A stretch of 53,095 bases of DNA from Azospirillaceae bacterium (lineage in GTDB: Bacteria > Pseudomonadota > Alphaproteobacteria > Azospirillales > Azospirillaceae), in NCBI GenBank assembly GCA_028277115.1, contig JANQHG010000152.1:1-53095 (forward strand), in the 5' to 3' direction. The stretch's first letter is position 1. Each line of letters starts with the position of its first letter. The position numbers and the translations under genes were made by a program. Under the pieces are notes generated by a model, which was not told where the DNA came from, ran no database searches, and saw nothing but the letters and a program-made list of their open reading frames with translations. Positions 19,042 to 27,993 of this stretch are shown here, one piece after another.

Positions 19042-20079
19042 TTGGATCTGGCCGACTGTCGGGAACTGATCCGTCACGGCTCGCGGACCTTTTTTGCGGC
19101 ATCCTTGTTGCTGCCGCGGCGGGTCCGCGACCCCGCCTACGCGCTCTATGCGTTCTGCCGCCTCGCGGACGACGCGGTCGACCTGGACGATGCCCGGGAC
19201 GACGCCGTCGCCCGTCTGCGGCGCCGGCTCGACCTCGCGTACCGGGGCCGGCCGCTGGCGATCCCGGCCGACCGCGCGTTCGCCGACATGGTCCGCCATT
19301 TCGGCATCCCGCGCGCGGTGCCCGAGGCCCTGATCGAAGGGCTCGAATGGGACGCCGACGGCCGCTGCTACGACACCCTGTCCGAGCTGCGCGCCTATGC
19401 CGCCCGGGTCGCGAGCACGGTCGGCACCATGATGACCCTGATCATGGGCGAACGCCGGCCCGAGGTGTTGGCGCGGGCCTGCGACCTCGGCGTCGCGATG
19501 CAGCTGACCAACATCTGTCGCGACGTCGGCGAGGACGCCCGCAACGGGCGGATCTATCTGCCGCGCGACTGGATGGTCGAGGCCGGGCTCGACCCCGAAG
19601 AGTTCCTGGCCGATCCCGTGTACTCCCCGGCGCTCGGCACGGTGGTCGCGCGGCTGTTGGCCGCGGCCGACGCGCTCTATGACCGCGCGCTCCCCGGGAT
19701 CGTTGCGCTGCCTGCGGACTGCCGGCCGGCGATCGGCACCGCGCGGACGCTCTATCGCGAGATCGGCCGCGAGGTCGAACGCGCCGGCCATGACTCGGTA
19801 TCGCGCCGCGCCTGGGTCTCGGGCAAGCGCAAGCTGGCGTTGCTCGGCCGCACCGCGCTGTCGATCTGGTTCGCCGATCGCCGGTGCCCGTCGTTCTGCC
19901 TCGACGAGGTCCGCTTTCTGGTCGATGCGGTCGCCGCGACCCCGGCACCGACCATCGACCCGCGTGAGGCGGTGCCGCGGTGGAGCCTTGACGACCGCGT
20001 CGGCTATGTGATTGAGCTGTTTGATCGGCTCGAACGCCGCTCCGAGCTCGCGCGCCTCGGCAGCCGGTCGGTCGGGTGA
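19042..20079 (+). CDS. crtB: Phytoene synthase CrtB (345 aa), probable TTG start
   Basis: Condenses two geranylgeranyl diphosphates to phytoene. Aspartate-rich motifs are LADDAVDLDD (about 41-50) and the second NICRDVGEDARNGRIYLPRD (about 157-176). HGSRTFFAASLLLPRRVRDP is the CrtB N-terminal signature. The frame is open upstream to an ATG at 18904, but that would overlap crtI by 119 bases. TTG at 19042 gives MDLADCRELI and the normal length, 19 bases after the crtI stop. Squalene-route HpnC/HpnD proteins are related, but the adjacent crtI favours CrtB. No other carotenoid gene is in the window. Confidence 0.92.
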   Translation: MDLADCRELIRHGSRTFFAASLLLPRRVRDPAYALYAFCRLADDAVDLDDARDDAVARLRRRLDLAYRGRPLAIPADRAFADMVRHFGIPRAVPEALIEGLEWDADGRCYDTLSELRAYAARVASTVGTMMTLIMGERRPEVLARACDLGVAMQLTNICRDVGEDARNGRIYLPRDWMVEAGLDPEEFLADPVYSPALGTVVARLLAAADALYDRALPGIVALPADCRPAIGTARTLYREIGREVERAGHDSVSRRAWVSGKRKLALLGRTALSIWFADRRCPSFCLDEVRFLVDAVAATPAPTIDPREAVPRWSLDDRVGYVIELFDRLERRSELARLGSRSVG

Positions 20080-20143
20080 CGGGACCTCGGGGCGTGCCGG
20101 CCACCCGGGCGCCCCGAACGACCCGCCGGCCACGGCGGTAGGC

Positions 20144-21097
20144 ATGACCGAGCCCGACGGCATGCGGCCGGTGCGCGTGCTGATCGTCGACGATGACCCG
20201 GACGATGCCCTGGTGACCAGAAAGCTGTTGGGCCAGGTCGGCGGGCGACCGGTCGAGGTGTCGACCGCCGACGGACCGACGGCGGCGTTCGCCCTGTTGG
20301 CCGAAGGTCAGTTCGACCTCTGCCTGTTGGATTATTGGCTCGGCGCCGTGACCGGGATCGAGGTGATGGCGACGATGGCCGCGCGCCGGGTCGAGGTGCC
20401 GGTGATCCTGCTCACCGGCAACGAGGATCGCGCCGCCGACGAGGCCGCCGAACGCCACGGCGCGTATGACTATATTCCGAAAAACGCGGTGACCGCCGAA
20501 ACGCTGGAGCGCGCGGTCCGCTATGCGCTGAGCCGCCGGCGGCTCGAGATGCAACTCGCCGCCGCGGCATTCTACGACCCGTTGACCGGACTTGCCAACC
20601 GCCGGTTGTTCGAGGATCATATAGCGCGCGCCGCCGAGCGGTGCTGGCGTCAAGGTGGCCGGTTGTGCTTCCTTTACGTTGATCTGAACGAGTTCAAACC
20701 GATCAACGACCGGTTCGGCCACGACGCCGGCGACCAGGTGTTGAAGGCGTTCGCCGAGCGGTTGGCGCGGACGATTCGGCACGGCGACCTGGCGGCGCGG
20801 GTCGGCGGCGACGAGTTTGCGATCGCGCTCGAGATCGGCCAGCCGGGCTGCGACCCCGCGCAGTTGACCGCCCGCCTGGTCGCCGCGCTGGCGCCGCCGG
20901 TGCAGATCGCCGGGATTTCGATGACGATCAACGCCAGCATCGGCGTTGCGGTGTTGCCCGACGACAGTCAGGATGTTCGAGATGTGGTGCGCCTTGCCGA
21001 CATGGCGATGTATCGGGCCAAGCAGATCTGCCGGCGCACCGGCCGGACCGCGGTGGTCCACCATGGCGCGCCGGCCGACCCGGCCAGCACCGACTGA
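20144..21097 (+). CDS. Response regulator with GGDEF diguanylate cyclase output (317 aa)
   Basis: An N-terminal receiver (about 9-125) has the phospho-acceptor Asp63 in LCLLDYWLG and acidic pocket VDDDPDD. The C-terminal GGDEF domain (about 145-305) opens DPLTGLANRRLFEDH and has an intact active site VGGDEF. An RxxD inhibitory site (RHGD) lies exactly five residues upstream, so product inhibition by c-di-GMP is expected. The start MTEPDGMRPVRVLIV is the ATG at 20144. It is followed by a binding protein and a histidine kinase on the same strand; the kinase is a plausible phosphodonor. Confidence 0.93.
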   Translation: MTEPDGMRPVRVLIVDDDPDDALVTRKLLGQVGGRPVEVSTADGPTAAFALLAEGQFDLCLLDYWLGAVTGIEVMATMAARRVEVPVILLTGNEDRAADEAAERHGAYDYIPKNAVTAETLERAVRYALSRRRLEMQLAAAAFYDPLTGLANRRLFEDHIARAAERCWRQGGRLCFLYVDLNEFKPINDRFGHDAGDQVLKAFAERLARTIRHGDLAARVGGDEFAIALEIGQPGCDPAQLTARLVAALAPPVQIAGISMTINASIGVAVLPDDSQDVRDVVRLADMAMYRAKQICRRTGRTAVVHHGAPADPASTD

Positions 21098-22139
21098 GCC
21101 CGACCGGCCCGCCCCGGCGCGACCGCGCCGGTCCCAGCTCCGGCAGGGCGCGCGTTCGGCGATCGTGCGCGCGGCGGTCGTGCTTGCCGCCGTGTGTGCG
21201 GGACCGGCCGCTGCGGCGGCGGCCGACCCGATCACGCTGACCCTCAACTGGGCGCCGACCGGTCCGTTCGCCGGCTACTATCTGGCGCGGGCCGACCGGC
21301 TCTACGCGGCGGAAGGGCTCGCGGTCGAGTTGATCCACGGCGGGCGCAGCGTCGATGCGCTCGGCCGGCTGGCCGGCGGGGCGACCGATCTGGTGACCGC
21401 GCACAGCTTCCAGGTCGCGGCCGCGCGCGCCGCCGGCGATCCGGTGGTCGCGATCATGGCGATCCAGCAGCGCTCGCCCATCTTGTTCTTCGCGCTGGCG
21501 CGGACCGGGATCGACCGCCCCCATCAGTTCGAAGGCCGAACCCTCCGGGTCACCGCCGATTTGAAACCGACCCTGATTGCGATGATGAACGCGATCGGGA
21601 TCGCCCCCGATCGCTATCGCACGGTCGATCTGCCGTCGGATCCGGCGCGCGTGCTGGCGGGCGACATCCCGGTCTGGGGGGCCCATTTCGGCGGCTTGGT
21701 CGAACAGGTGCGCGGTCTCGGCCATCCGGTCAATGTGATCTACCCCGGCGATTACGGCATCCAGTCGTACAACCAGGTGGTGGTCACCCGCGAGCGGACG
21801 CTGGCGCGCGATCGCGACCGCCTGGTCCGGTTCGTGCGCGCGACCATCCAGGGCTGGCGGCGCATCCTGGCCGCGCCCGAGCGGGTGCCGGACTTGGTCC
21901 GCAGTTATGACCCGACCACGGACGGCGCGCGCCACCGCCAGCGGTTGATCGACATCGCGCCCTTGGTGATCACCGGCACCCAGGAGATCGGCTGGATGAC
22001 CCGGCAGGTTTGGCAAAGCGTGATCGATACCCTGGTCGGCGCCGGCGCGATTGCCGACTCGATTTCGGCGGACACCCTGTTTACGACCGCGCTGCTCGAT
22101 GCCGCTTATGGCCGCCGCGACGCGTCAGCGCCGGACTGA
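21063..22139 (+). CDS. NMT1/SsuA-like (THI5-type) periplasmic binding protein (about 358 aa)
   Basis: After an Arg/Pro-rich start and a hydrophobic segment (IVRAAVVLAAVCAGPAAAAA, ending near residue 56) the mature part reads ITLTLNWAPTGPFAGYYLAR, the hallmark of NMT1/THI5-like solute-binding proteins for pyrimidine precursors, riboflavin or sulfonates. GGRSVDALGRLAGGATDLVT also fits. No ABC permease or ATPase is adjacent. The ATG at 21063 overlaps the preceding gene by 35 bases; an internal GTG (near 21166) would give a more ordinary signal peptide. It lies between a c-di-GMP response regulator and a Cache kinase, so a sensory ligand-presenting role is inferred. Confidence 0.75.
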   Translation: MARRPTRPAPTEPDRPAPARPRRSQLRQGARSAIVRAAVVLAAVCAGPAAAAAADPITLTLNWAPTGPFAGYYLARADRLYAAEGLAVELIHGGRSVDALGRLAGGATDLVTAHSFQVAAARAAGDPVVAIMAIQQRSPILFFALARTGIDRPHQFEGRTLRVTADLKPTLIAMMNAIGIAPDRYRTVDLPSDPARVLAGDIPVWGAHFGGLVEQVRGLGHPVNVIYPGDYGIQSYNQVVVTRERTLARDRDRLVRFVRATIQGWRRILAAPERVPDLVRSYDPTTDGARHRQRLIDIAPLVITGTQEIGWMTRQVWQSVIDTLVGAGAIADSISADTLFTTALLDAAYGRRDASAPD

Positions 22140-22178
22140 CACCCGCCGCCGGCGGCACCGGACGGAGGGCGGTCGCGC

Positions 22179-24023
22179 ATGCACCTAACCTGGGGCATCC
22201 GGCGTCGGATCACGGTCGCCGTGCTCGGCGTGGTCGCGGCGGCGCTGGTGGTCCTGGTGGTCGGAGTTCTGTGGATCGGCGGCCGGCGGGTCGAAGCGCT
22301 GGCGGCCGGGGAGCGGGCCGAGCTGGCCGCGGAAAAGGCCGAGGCGGTGCGCGACTGGATCGACGGGCGGCTCCAGTTGCTCTCGGTGGTCGCGGCGTGG
22401 CCCGGGCTCACCGACCGGGTGTCGGCGCTCGACCGCTGGCCGCCCGATCCCGCGATGCTCGCCGCGACCGAGACCGAGCTTCGGCGTTGGGTCGGTCGCG
22501 TCGGCGCGCTGTTCGACGTGATCGTGGTCGTGGACGCCGCCACCGGGCGGGTGGTCGCGGCCTCGCGCGTGCACGAGCGCGGCAAAATCTATCGCAACCG
22601 GAGCTATGTCACCCGGGCGATCGCGACCGGCGCACCGGTGGTCCAGAGCCCCTATTTCGCGCTGCCGTTCGAGTCGGTGACGCTCGCGGTCGCGATCCCG
22701 ATCGCCAACCGCGCGGGTCGGATCGTCGGGGTGGTGGTCGGCCAGACCCGCCTTGCCGGTTTGAACGCGATCATCGGCCGCCAGGCCGGGGCGCTGGCGT
22801 CGAGCGCGTCCTATGTCGTCAACCGGGCCCAGCTGTTCGTCACCGAACCGCCCGGGGTGACCGACCCGGCGGCCCTGCGCCGGCCGACCTTCGCCCCCTT
22901 CGTCGAGGCGTGCATCGCCGGGCGGTCGGCCACCGCCACCGAGGTCGACCACCGCGGGCGCCCGGTGATCGCCGCTTATGTCTGGCTTGCCGACCACGAG
23001 TTGTGCGTGGTCAGTCAGATCGACCGCGCCGACGTCGCCGCGGTCGCGGCCGAACTCGCCGGCCTGATCGTCGCGATCGGGGCGGCGGTGGCCTTGCTGG
23101 CCGCCGGGGTGTCGGCGCTGCTCGCCCGCGCGCTGGCGGACCCGATCATCGCGCTCGCCGCGGCGGCGCGCCGGATCGGCGACGGCGCGCGCGACGTCCG
23201 CCTGCCCGACGCCCACCGGGCCGACGAGCTCGGCACGCTTGCCCGCGCGTTCAACGCGATGGCGGCCGACGTGGCGGTGCGCGAGGCCAAGCTCGAGCGG
23301 TCGAACCAGGACTTGCGCGAGTTCGCCCATCTCGCGTCCCACGACCTGCAGGAACCGCTGCGCAAGATCGTCGCGTTCGGCACCCTGCTCGCGCGCGAGA
23401 AGGCCGGCGCGCTCGACGCCGAGGGCCACGGCTATCTCGCGACCATGCGCGATGCCGCGACCCGCATGCAGCGCCTGATCTCGAGCCTGCTCGACTACGC
23501 CAAGATCAGCGCCGCGACCACGCCGTTCACCCCGACCGATCTCGACGCCGTGGTCCGCCGGGTGCTCGACGACTTGAGCATCGTGATCGCCGAGACCCGG
23601 GCGGTGATCACGGTCGCGCCGCTGCCGACCGTGCCGGCCGACCCGACGCAGCTGGCGCGGGTGTTCCAAAACCTGATCGGCAACGCGCTCAAATTCCGCC
23701 GGCCTGAAGAGCCGCCGCGGATTGCGATCGCCGTCGCACCGGCCAACGGCGACGACAACGACGACGCCATGGTGCGGATCACCGTGCGCGACCACGGCAT
23801 CGGCTTTGATCCGCGCTACGCGGGCGATATCTTCGCCCCGTTCCGTCGGCTCCACGGCCGCGCCACCTACCCCGGCTCCGGCATGGGGCTTGCGATCTGC
23901 CGCAAGGTGGTCGAGCGTCACGGCGGCACCATCGTCGCCGACAGCACCTCGGGGGGCGGCACCACGATCACCGTGACGCTGCCGACCGCCGCGCCCGCCA
24001 CCCTGGCGACCGCGGCCGACTGA
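22179..24023 (+). CDS. Transmembrane sensor histidine kinase: double Cache, HAMP, HisKA, HATPase (614 aa)
   Basis: Membrane segments are at about 12-34 and 292-316. The ~255-residue periplasmic region between them has dCache-like features (FDVIVVVDAATGRVVAAS, the RSYVTRAIATGAPVVQSPYF segment). HAMP follows at about 317-368. The H-box is HLASHDLQEPLRKI with His388, of the type found in phytochrome-like kinases. The ATPase domain has NLIGNALKFR (N-box), RDHGIGFDPRY (G1) and GSGMGLAICRKVVERHGG (G2). It probably phosphorylates the REC-GGDEF protein two genes upstream, linking an extracellular ligand to c-di-GMP. Partnership is inferred from position. Confidence 0.93.
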   Translation: MHLTWGIRRRITVAVLGVVAAALVVLVVGVLWIGGRRVEALAAGERAELAAEKAEAVRDWIDGRLQLLSVVAAWPGLTDRVSALDRWPPDPAMLAATETELRRWVGRVGALFDVIVVVDAATGRVVAASRVHERGKIYRNRSYVTRAIATGAPVVQSPYFALPFESVTLAVAIPIANRAGRIVGVVVGQTRLAGLNAIIGRQAGALASSASYVVNRAQLFVTEPPGVTDPAALRRPTFAPFVEACIAGRSATATEVDHRGRPVIAAYVWLADHELCVVSQIDRADVAAVAAELAGLIVAIGAAVALLAAGVSALLARALADPIIALAAAARRIGDGARDVRLPDAHRADELGTLARAFNAMAADVAVREAKLERSNQDLREFAHLASHDLQEPLRKIVAFGTLLAREKAGALDAEGHGYLATMRDAATRMQRLISSLLDYAKISAATTPFTPTDLDAVVRRVLDDLSIVIAETRAVITVAPLPTVPADPTQLARVFQNLIGNALKFRRPEEPPRIAIAVAPANGDDNDDAMVRITVRDHGIGFDPRYAGDIFAPFRRLHGRATYPGSGMGLAICRKVVERHGGTIVADSTSGGGTTITVTLPTAAPATLATAAD

Positions 24024-24113
24024 GCGCCCCCGTGCCGCCGGTGCCGATGGGTCTTGACGATCCCCGTGCCGCCAGCCCGGGACGGGGTCCCTGTCGGCGA
24101 GGTCGGGCTCCCG

Positions 24114-26252
24114 GTGCGTCCTTCGGTTCTCCTTCCCCTGTTTGCCCCGGTCGGCAACCTGCGCGGTCTCGGCCCCCGGCTCGCCAAGCTGGTCGAACGG
24201 GCCGCCGGGCCTCTGGTGGTCGATCTCATGTGGCACCTGCCGTCCGGGGTGGTCGACCGCAACTTCACCCCGACGATCGCCGAGGCGCCGATCGGGCGGA
24301 TCGCGACGCTGACGGTCAGGGTCGATGCCCACAGCCCGCCCTTGCTCGAGGGCCGGCCGTACAAGGTGCGCTGCACCGACCAGACCGGTACCCTCGACCT
24401 CGTGTTCTTCCGCGCCAAGGGCGATTACCTGCAAAAAATCCTGCCGCCCGGCCGAAAGGTGACGGTCAGCGGCCGCGTCGAGGCGTTCCGCGACCAGCCG
24501 CAGATCACCCACCCCGACCACATCGCGCCGGCCGACCGGGACGGTGACGACGAGGGCGGCGCCGATCGCGCAGGCGGCGCGGACGGTCCGCCGCTGCCGA
24601 TCGAACCGGTCTATCCGCTCACGACCGGCCTGACCGCGCGGGTGGTGCGCCGGGCAATCGGCCAGGCGCTCGATCGCGCCCCGGACCTGCCCGAATGGCT
24701 CGATCCGGCCTTGATCCAACGCGAGGGCTGGCCCGGCTGGGCCGCCGCGCTGGCCGAGGTCCACCGCCCCGACGACCCGGAGGCGATCTTGCCCTCTTCA
24801 CCGGCGCGCCGGCGGCTGGCGTTCGACGAGCTGCTCGCCAACCAGCTGGCGTTGGCACTGGTCCGCCACAGCCAACGCCGGCGCGCCGGCCGCGCGGCCA
24901 AGGGCGACGGCCACCTGCGCCGCCCGGTGCTGGCCGCCCTGCCCTATCGCCCGACCGACGCCCAGGAGCGGGCGATCGGCGAGATTTTGGCGGACCTTGA
25001 AAGCGACCGCCGAATGCTGCGCCTGCTCCAGGGCGACGTCGGCAGCGGCAAGACCCTGGTTGCGCTGTTTGCCATGCTCGCGGTGATCGAGACCGGCCGC
25101 CAGGCGGCGCTGATGGCCCCGACCGAGCTTCTGGCCCGCCAGCACGCCGCGACCCTGGGTCCCCTGGTCGCGCCGGCCGGGCTCGCGGTCGGTCTGCTCG
25201 CCGGCCGCAGCACCGGCGGCAAGGGGGCGGCCAAGGCCCGGATCGAGCTGCTCGGACGGGTCGCGGACGGCGCGGCGGCGCTGGTGGTCGGGACCCACGC
25301 CTTGTTCCAGCAGGAGGTCCGGTTCCACGACCTCGGTCTCGTGGTGATCGACGAGCAGCATCGGTTCGGCGTCCACCAACGCCTGTTGCTGTCGGGCAAA
25401 GGACGGGCGGTCGATGTCCTGGTGATGACCGCGACCCCGATCCCGCGCACCCTGGCGCTGACCGCCTATGGCGATATGGATGAGAGCCGGCTTGCCGAAA
25501 AGCCGCCGGGCCGCCGGCCGATCGACACCCGGACCCTGCCGCTGTCGCGGCTCGCCGAGGTGGTCGGCGCGCTCGACCGCAAGCTGGCCCAGGGCGAGCG
25601 GGTCTACTGGGTGTGCCCGCTGGTCGAGGCGACCGAGACCTCGGACCTGGCCGCGGCCGAGGCCCGGCATGCCGACCTGGCGGCGCGCCACGGCGACCAG
25701 GTCGGGCTGGTCCACGGCCGGCTGACCGGGCCGGACAAGGATGCGGCGATGGCGGCGTTCGCGACCGGGGCGACCCGGATCCTGGTCGCGACCACGGTGG
25801 TCGAGGTCGGGGTCGATGTCCCCGACGCGACCGTGATGGTGATCGAGCACGCCGAACGATTCGGTCTTGCCCAGTTGCACCAGTTGCGCGGCCGGGTCGG
25901 CCGCGGCGACCGCCCGGGCAGCTGTCTTTTGCTCTACGAGGCGCCGCTCGGCGCGGCGGCGCGGGCGCGGCTCAAGATCATGCGCGAGACCGAAGACGGG
26001 TTTCGGATCGCCGAGGAAGACTTGCGCCTGCGTGGCGCCGGTGAGTTGCTCGGCACCCGCCAGAGCGGCGCCCCGGGGTTCCGCTTGGTCGATCTCGAGG
26101 CGCACGGCGACTTGATGGCAGCCGCGCACGACGACGCCCGTCTGATCGTCGCACGCGATCCGGAGCTGACCGGCCCGCGCGGTGCGGCGTTGCGCACCTT
26201 GCTTTATCTGTTTCAGCGGGATGCCGCCGTGCGGCTGCTGCGCTCGGGCTGA
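24114..26252 (+). CDS. recG: ATP-dependent DNA helicase RecG (712 aa)
   Basis: Branch-migration helicase that remodels stalled forks and Holliday junctions. The N-terminal wedge OB domain covers about 50-150. Walker A is LLQGDVGSGKT near residue 308, the DExx box is DEQHRFGVH near 413, motif III VMTATPIPRTLALT, and motif VI RGRVGRGDRPGSCLLLY near 590. The start is GTG at 24114, giving MRPSVLLPLFAPVGNLRGLG, which matches the conserved start of alphaproteobacterial RecG, with GGCGAGG upstream; a longer TTG-started frame from 24054 adds an unconserved leader. Gene neighbours are unrelated. Confidence 0.95.
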   Translation: MRPSVLLPLFAPVGNLRGLGPRLAKLVERAAGPLVVDLMWHLPSGVVDRNFTPTIAEAPIGRIATLTVRVDAHSPPLLEGRPYKVRCTDQTGTLDLVFFRAKGDYLQKILPPGRKVTVSGRVEAFRDQPQITHPDHIAPADRDGDDEGGADRAGGADGPPLPIEPVYPLTTGLTARVVRRAIGQALDRAPDLPEWLDPALIQREGWPGWAAALAEVHRPDDPEAILPSSPARRRLAFDELLANQLALALVRHSQRRRAGRAAKGDGHLRRPVLAALPYRPTDAQERAIGEILADLESDRRMLRLLQGDVGSGKTLVALFAMLAVIETGRQAALMAPTELLARQHAATLGPLVAPAGLAVGLLAGRSTGGKGAAKARIELLGRVADGAAALVVGTHALFQQEVRFHDLGLVVIDEQHRFGVHQRLLLSGKGRAVDVLVMTATPIPRTLALTAYGDMDESRLAEKPPGRRPIDTRTLPLSRLAEVVGALDRKLAQGERVYWVCPLVEATETSDLAAAEARHADLAARHGDQVGLVHGRLTGPDKDAAMAAFATGATRILVATTVVEVGVDVPDATVMVIEHAERFGLAQLHQLRGRVGRGDRPGSCLLLYEAPLGAAARARLKIMRETEDGFRIAEEDLRLRGAGELLGTRQSGAPGFRLVDLEAHGDLMAAAHDDARLIVARDPELTGPRGAALRTLLYLFQRDAAVRLLRSG

Positions 26253-26328
26253 GGCGGGGTCGGCGGCGCTGTTCGCGTCGGCACCGGCTGGGCCCGCACC
26301 TGCCGCGCGGCTCCTGCCGGCACCCCAC

Positions 26329-26964
26329 CTAGCGCTCGCTGGCGGCCAAGCGCAGGCCGAGGGCGATCAACAGCCAGCCGAGGCCACGCTGGCCCCACCG
26401 GGTCAGCCACGGGGTGCCGCGCAGCACCGCCGCGACCTTGGCACCGGCCACGATCAGGGGGGGCGCGATCACGATATCGACCGCGATCACCACGACACCG
26501 TGCAGGACGAGTTGGGCCCACACCGGACCGGCACCGGGGACGACGAATTGCGGCAGGAAGGCCAGGAAGAAAATCGCCACCTTCGGGTTGAGCACATCGA
26601 TCAGCACGCCCTGGCCGAATATGCGCCACGCCGTCCCGGATGCCCCGTCGCAGGGCGTGTCGTGGATCACCGCGCCGACCCTGAGCGCACAAATCCCCAG
26701 CCAAATCAGGTAGGCAGCGCCGAGCCACTTGACGAGCGCGAACGCCAGAGCCGACGCCGCCAGGATCGCCGACAGCCCGACCGCGGCAAGGATGACATGG
26801 ATCAGCGCGCCGGTCCAAATGCCGAACATCGCCGCGAACCCGAGACGCGGGCCGCCGCGCGCGGTCTGGGCGAGCATGAACGCGAGGTCGGGGCCCGGAG
26901 CCGCGTTCAACAGGAACGCCGCGCTGAAAAACGTCGCCCAATGGACCCACGAATACTCGAACAT
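26329..26964 (-). CDS. LysE/RhtB-family amino acid exporter (211 aa)
   Basis: Inner-membrane exporter of about six segments. The N-terminal signature FLLNAAPGPDLAFMLAQTAR matches the family motif NPGPD, here AAPGPD. GFAAMFGIWTGALIHVILAA and IFGQGVLIDVLNPKVAIFFLAFLPQF (in parts: LNPKVAIFFLAFLPQF) are also typical. Length is normal. Substrate is unknown; relatives export homoserine, threonine, lysine or arginine. It is convergent with recG. Confidence 0.92.
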   Translation of the reverse strand: MFEYSWVHWATFFSAAFLLNAAPGPDLAFMLAQTARGGPRLGFAAMFGIWTGALIHVILAAVGLSAILAASALAFALVKWLGAAYLIWLGICALRVGAVIHDTPCDGASGTAWRIFGQGVLIDVLNPKVAIFFLAFLPQFVVPGAGPVWAQLVLHGVVVIAVDIVIAPPLIVAGAKVAAVLRGTPWLTRWGQRGLGWLLIALGLRLAASER

Positions 26965-27197
26965 GGCGGAGCTGCCCTTGGGTGGGTTCTTGGCGGCGGA
27001 CCTCGGTGACCGGTCGGCCGATCGCCGGTTGGACCGCGTTGTCTTTCAGGAAACCAGAGCCGACGGTGGAACGCAAGGCGTCCCTCGATGAGCTGTTCGA
27101 CCTGGTGGCCGATCGTTCGACGCCCATACCTCTTTTGCGCAATTCTGCCGTTATCAGGAATTTGTGGCGGACGCGCTATCAATGCGAACCGCCGCGC

Positions 27198-27353
27198 TCA
27201 CCGCCGGCTCGGCGCGAGCCGGGCTCGGTCCTTGGTGTACGCCTCGTACGCGCGGGCGTACGCGTTCCAGAACTCGGTGTGGAACCCGGCTTCGATGTCG
27301 CTCGCGATCTTGGTGAACGCGCTCTCGTAGAGCTCCCAATAGCGCGCCTTCAT
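27198..27353 (-). pseudogene. Fragment resembling the C-terminus of a T6SS FHA protein (TagH/ImpI)
   Basis: A 51-codon frame reads MKARYWELYESAFTKIASDI and ends with EFWNAYARAYEAYTKDRARL. This resembles the C-terminal block of type VI secretion TagH/ImpI proteins, which ends in a DFxxxFGxxFARAYEEQ-like motif. No FHA domain and no other T6SS gene are nearby. The fragment abuts an ABC ATPase fragment on the other strand, so it looks like debris. Identity is tentative. Confidence 0.35.
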
Positions 27354-27376
27354 CAACGCAGGGACCACAGGACTAT

Positions 27377-27685
27377 GTGCTGAGGGTCCTCGAGGCCGCG
27401 GGGCGGCAGAAGGCGGCGCTGGTCCAGGCATTGATCAAGCGTCCGGACCTGTTGATCCTGGACGGCGCGGTGTCGGCGCTGCCGGGGCCCGAGCAGGAGC
27501 CGGTGACCGCCGCGGTGCTCGAGGCGCACAAGGGGCACGGCGTGATCTGGTCGTTGGCCCGGCCCGAGCGCGCGCGCCGGTTCGACGAGGTTTTGGTCCT
27601 GCGCGGCGGGCGGGTGGTCGAGCATGGGGCCCTGGCGACGCTGAACCGGCCGGGGACCCTGTTTGCGGGTTTGGCGGCGCCGTGA
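27377..27685 (+). pseudogene. Truncated ABC transporter ATPase, C-terminal half only
   Basis: The frame encodes AAGRQKAALVQALIKRPDLL, ILDGAVSALPGPEQEPVTAA and LVLRGGRVVEHGALATL, that is the end of a degenerate ABC signature, Walker B region and D-loop/H-loop area of an ABC ATPase. Walker A and the first ~100 or more residues are missing. Walker B itself is altered (LILDGAVS where LILDEAVS/DEPTS is normal), so the catalytic Glu is lost. It is a relic, not a working ATPase. Confidence 0.7.
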
Positions 27686-27690
27686 TGACT

Positions 27691-27865
27691 TCGGCGCCGA
27701 ATGCGGCCTTCGGCCGTCCGGGGGGCGCTGCCCCCTCGACCCCTGCAAGGGGGTTGCCCCCCTTGACCCCCGCTTAATGGGATGGGGTCCAGGGGGCAAC
27801 CCCTGGTCGGGGGGTGTCGGGGGGTGAACCCCCCTGACCTGGGGGCGCCAGCCCCCAAAACCGTC
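27691..27865 (-). repeat. GC-rich intergenic repeat, copy 4 (most complete)
   Basis: Includes GCGGCCTTCGGCCGTCCG, GGGGGTTGCCCCCCTTGACC, TGGGGTCCAGGGGGCAACCC, GTCGGGGGGTGTCGGGGGGT and GGGGGCGCCAGCCCCCAAAA in the reverse orientation to copies 1 and 5. It starts right after the ABC ATPase fragment. Confidence 0.85.
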
Positions 27866-27993
27866 GCAGCACGAGATTCGTCTCGTCACCCAGGCTGACG
27901 TCTGACGGTGTTGCCCGTTATGGGTCTTCGTTGGGGGGCCGCGCCCTTGATTTCGGCCGCACGGCCGATCGGCGGGAGGGCACCCGAGGCGCG

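Larger units (their letters stand above)
26965..27993. other. Region of broken gene fragments and repeat, no intact gene
   Basis: About 1 kb between the LysE exporter and a methyltransferase. It contains a possible T6SS-type C-terminal fragment (27198-27353), the C-terminal half of an ABC ATPase (27377-27685) and a GC-rich repeat (27691-27865), listed separately. The part 26965-27197 shows no recognisable coding sequence. Confidence 0.55.

Noticed and set aside
19042-20079. Assignment as squalene-pathway HpnC/HpnD
   Set aside because: The superfamily is shared, but a bona fide crtI lies directly upstream and no hopanoid gene is near.
22185-24764. 859-codon minus-strand open frame across the Cache kinase and recG start
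   Set aside because: High-GC antisense frame with no recognisable domain; it crosses two well-supported plus-strand genes.
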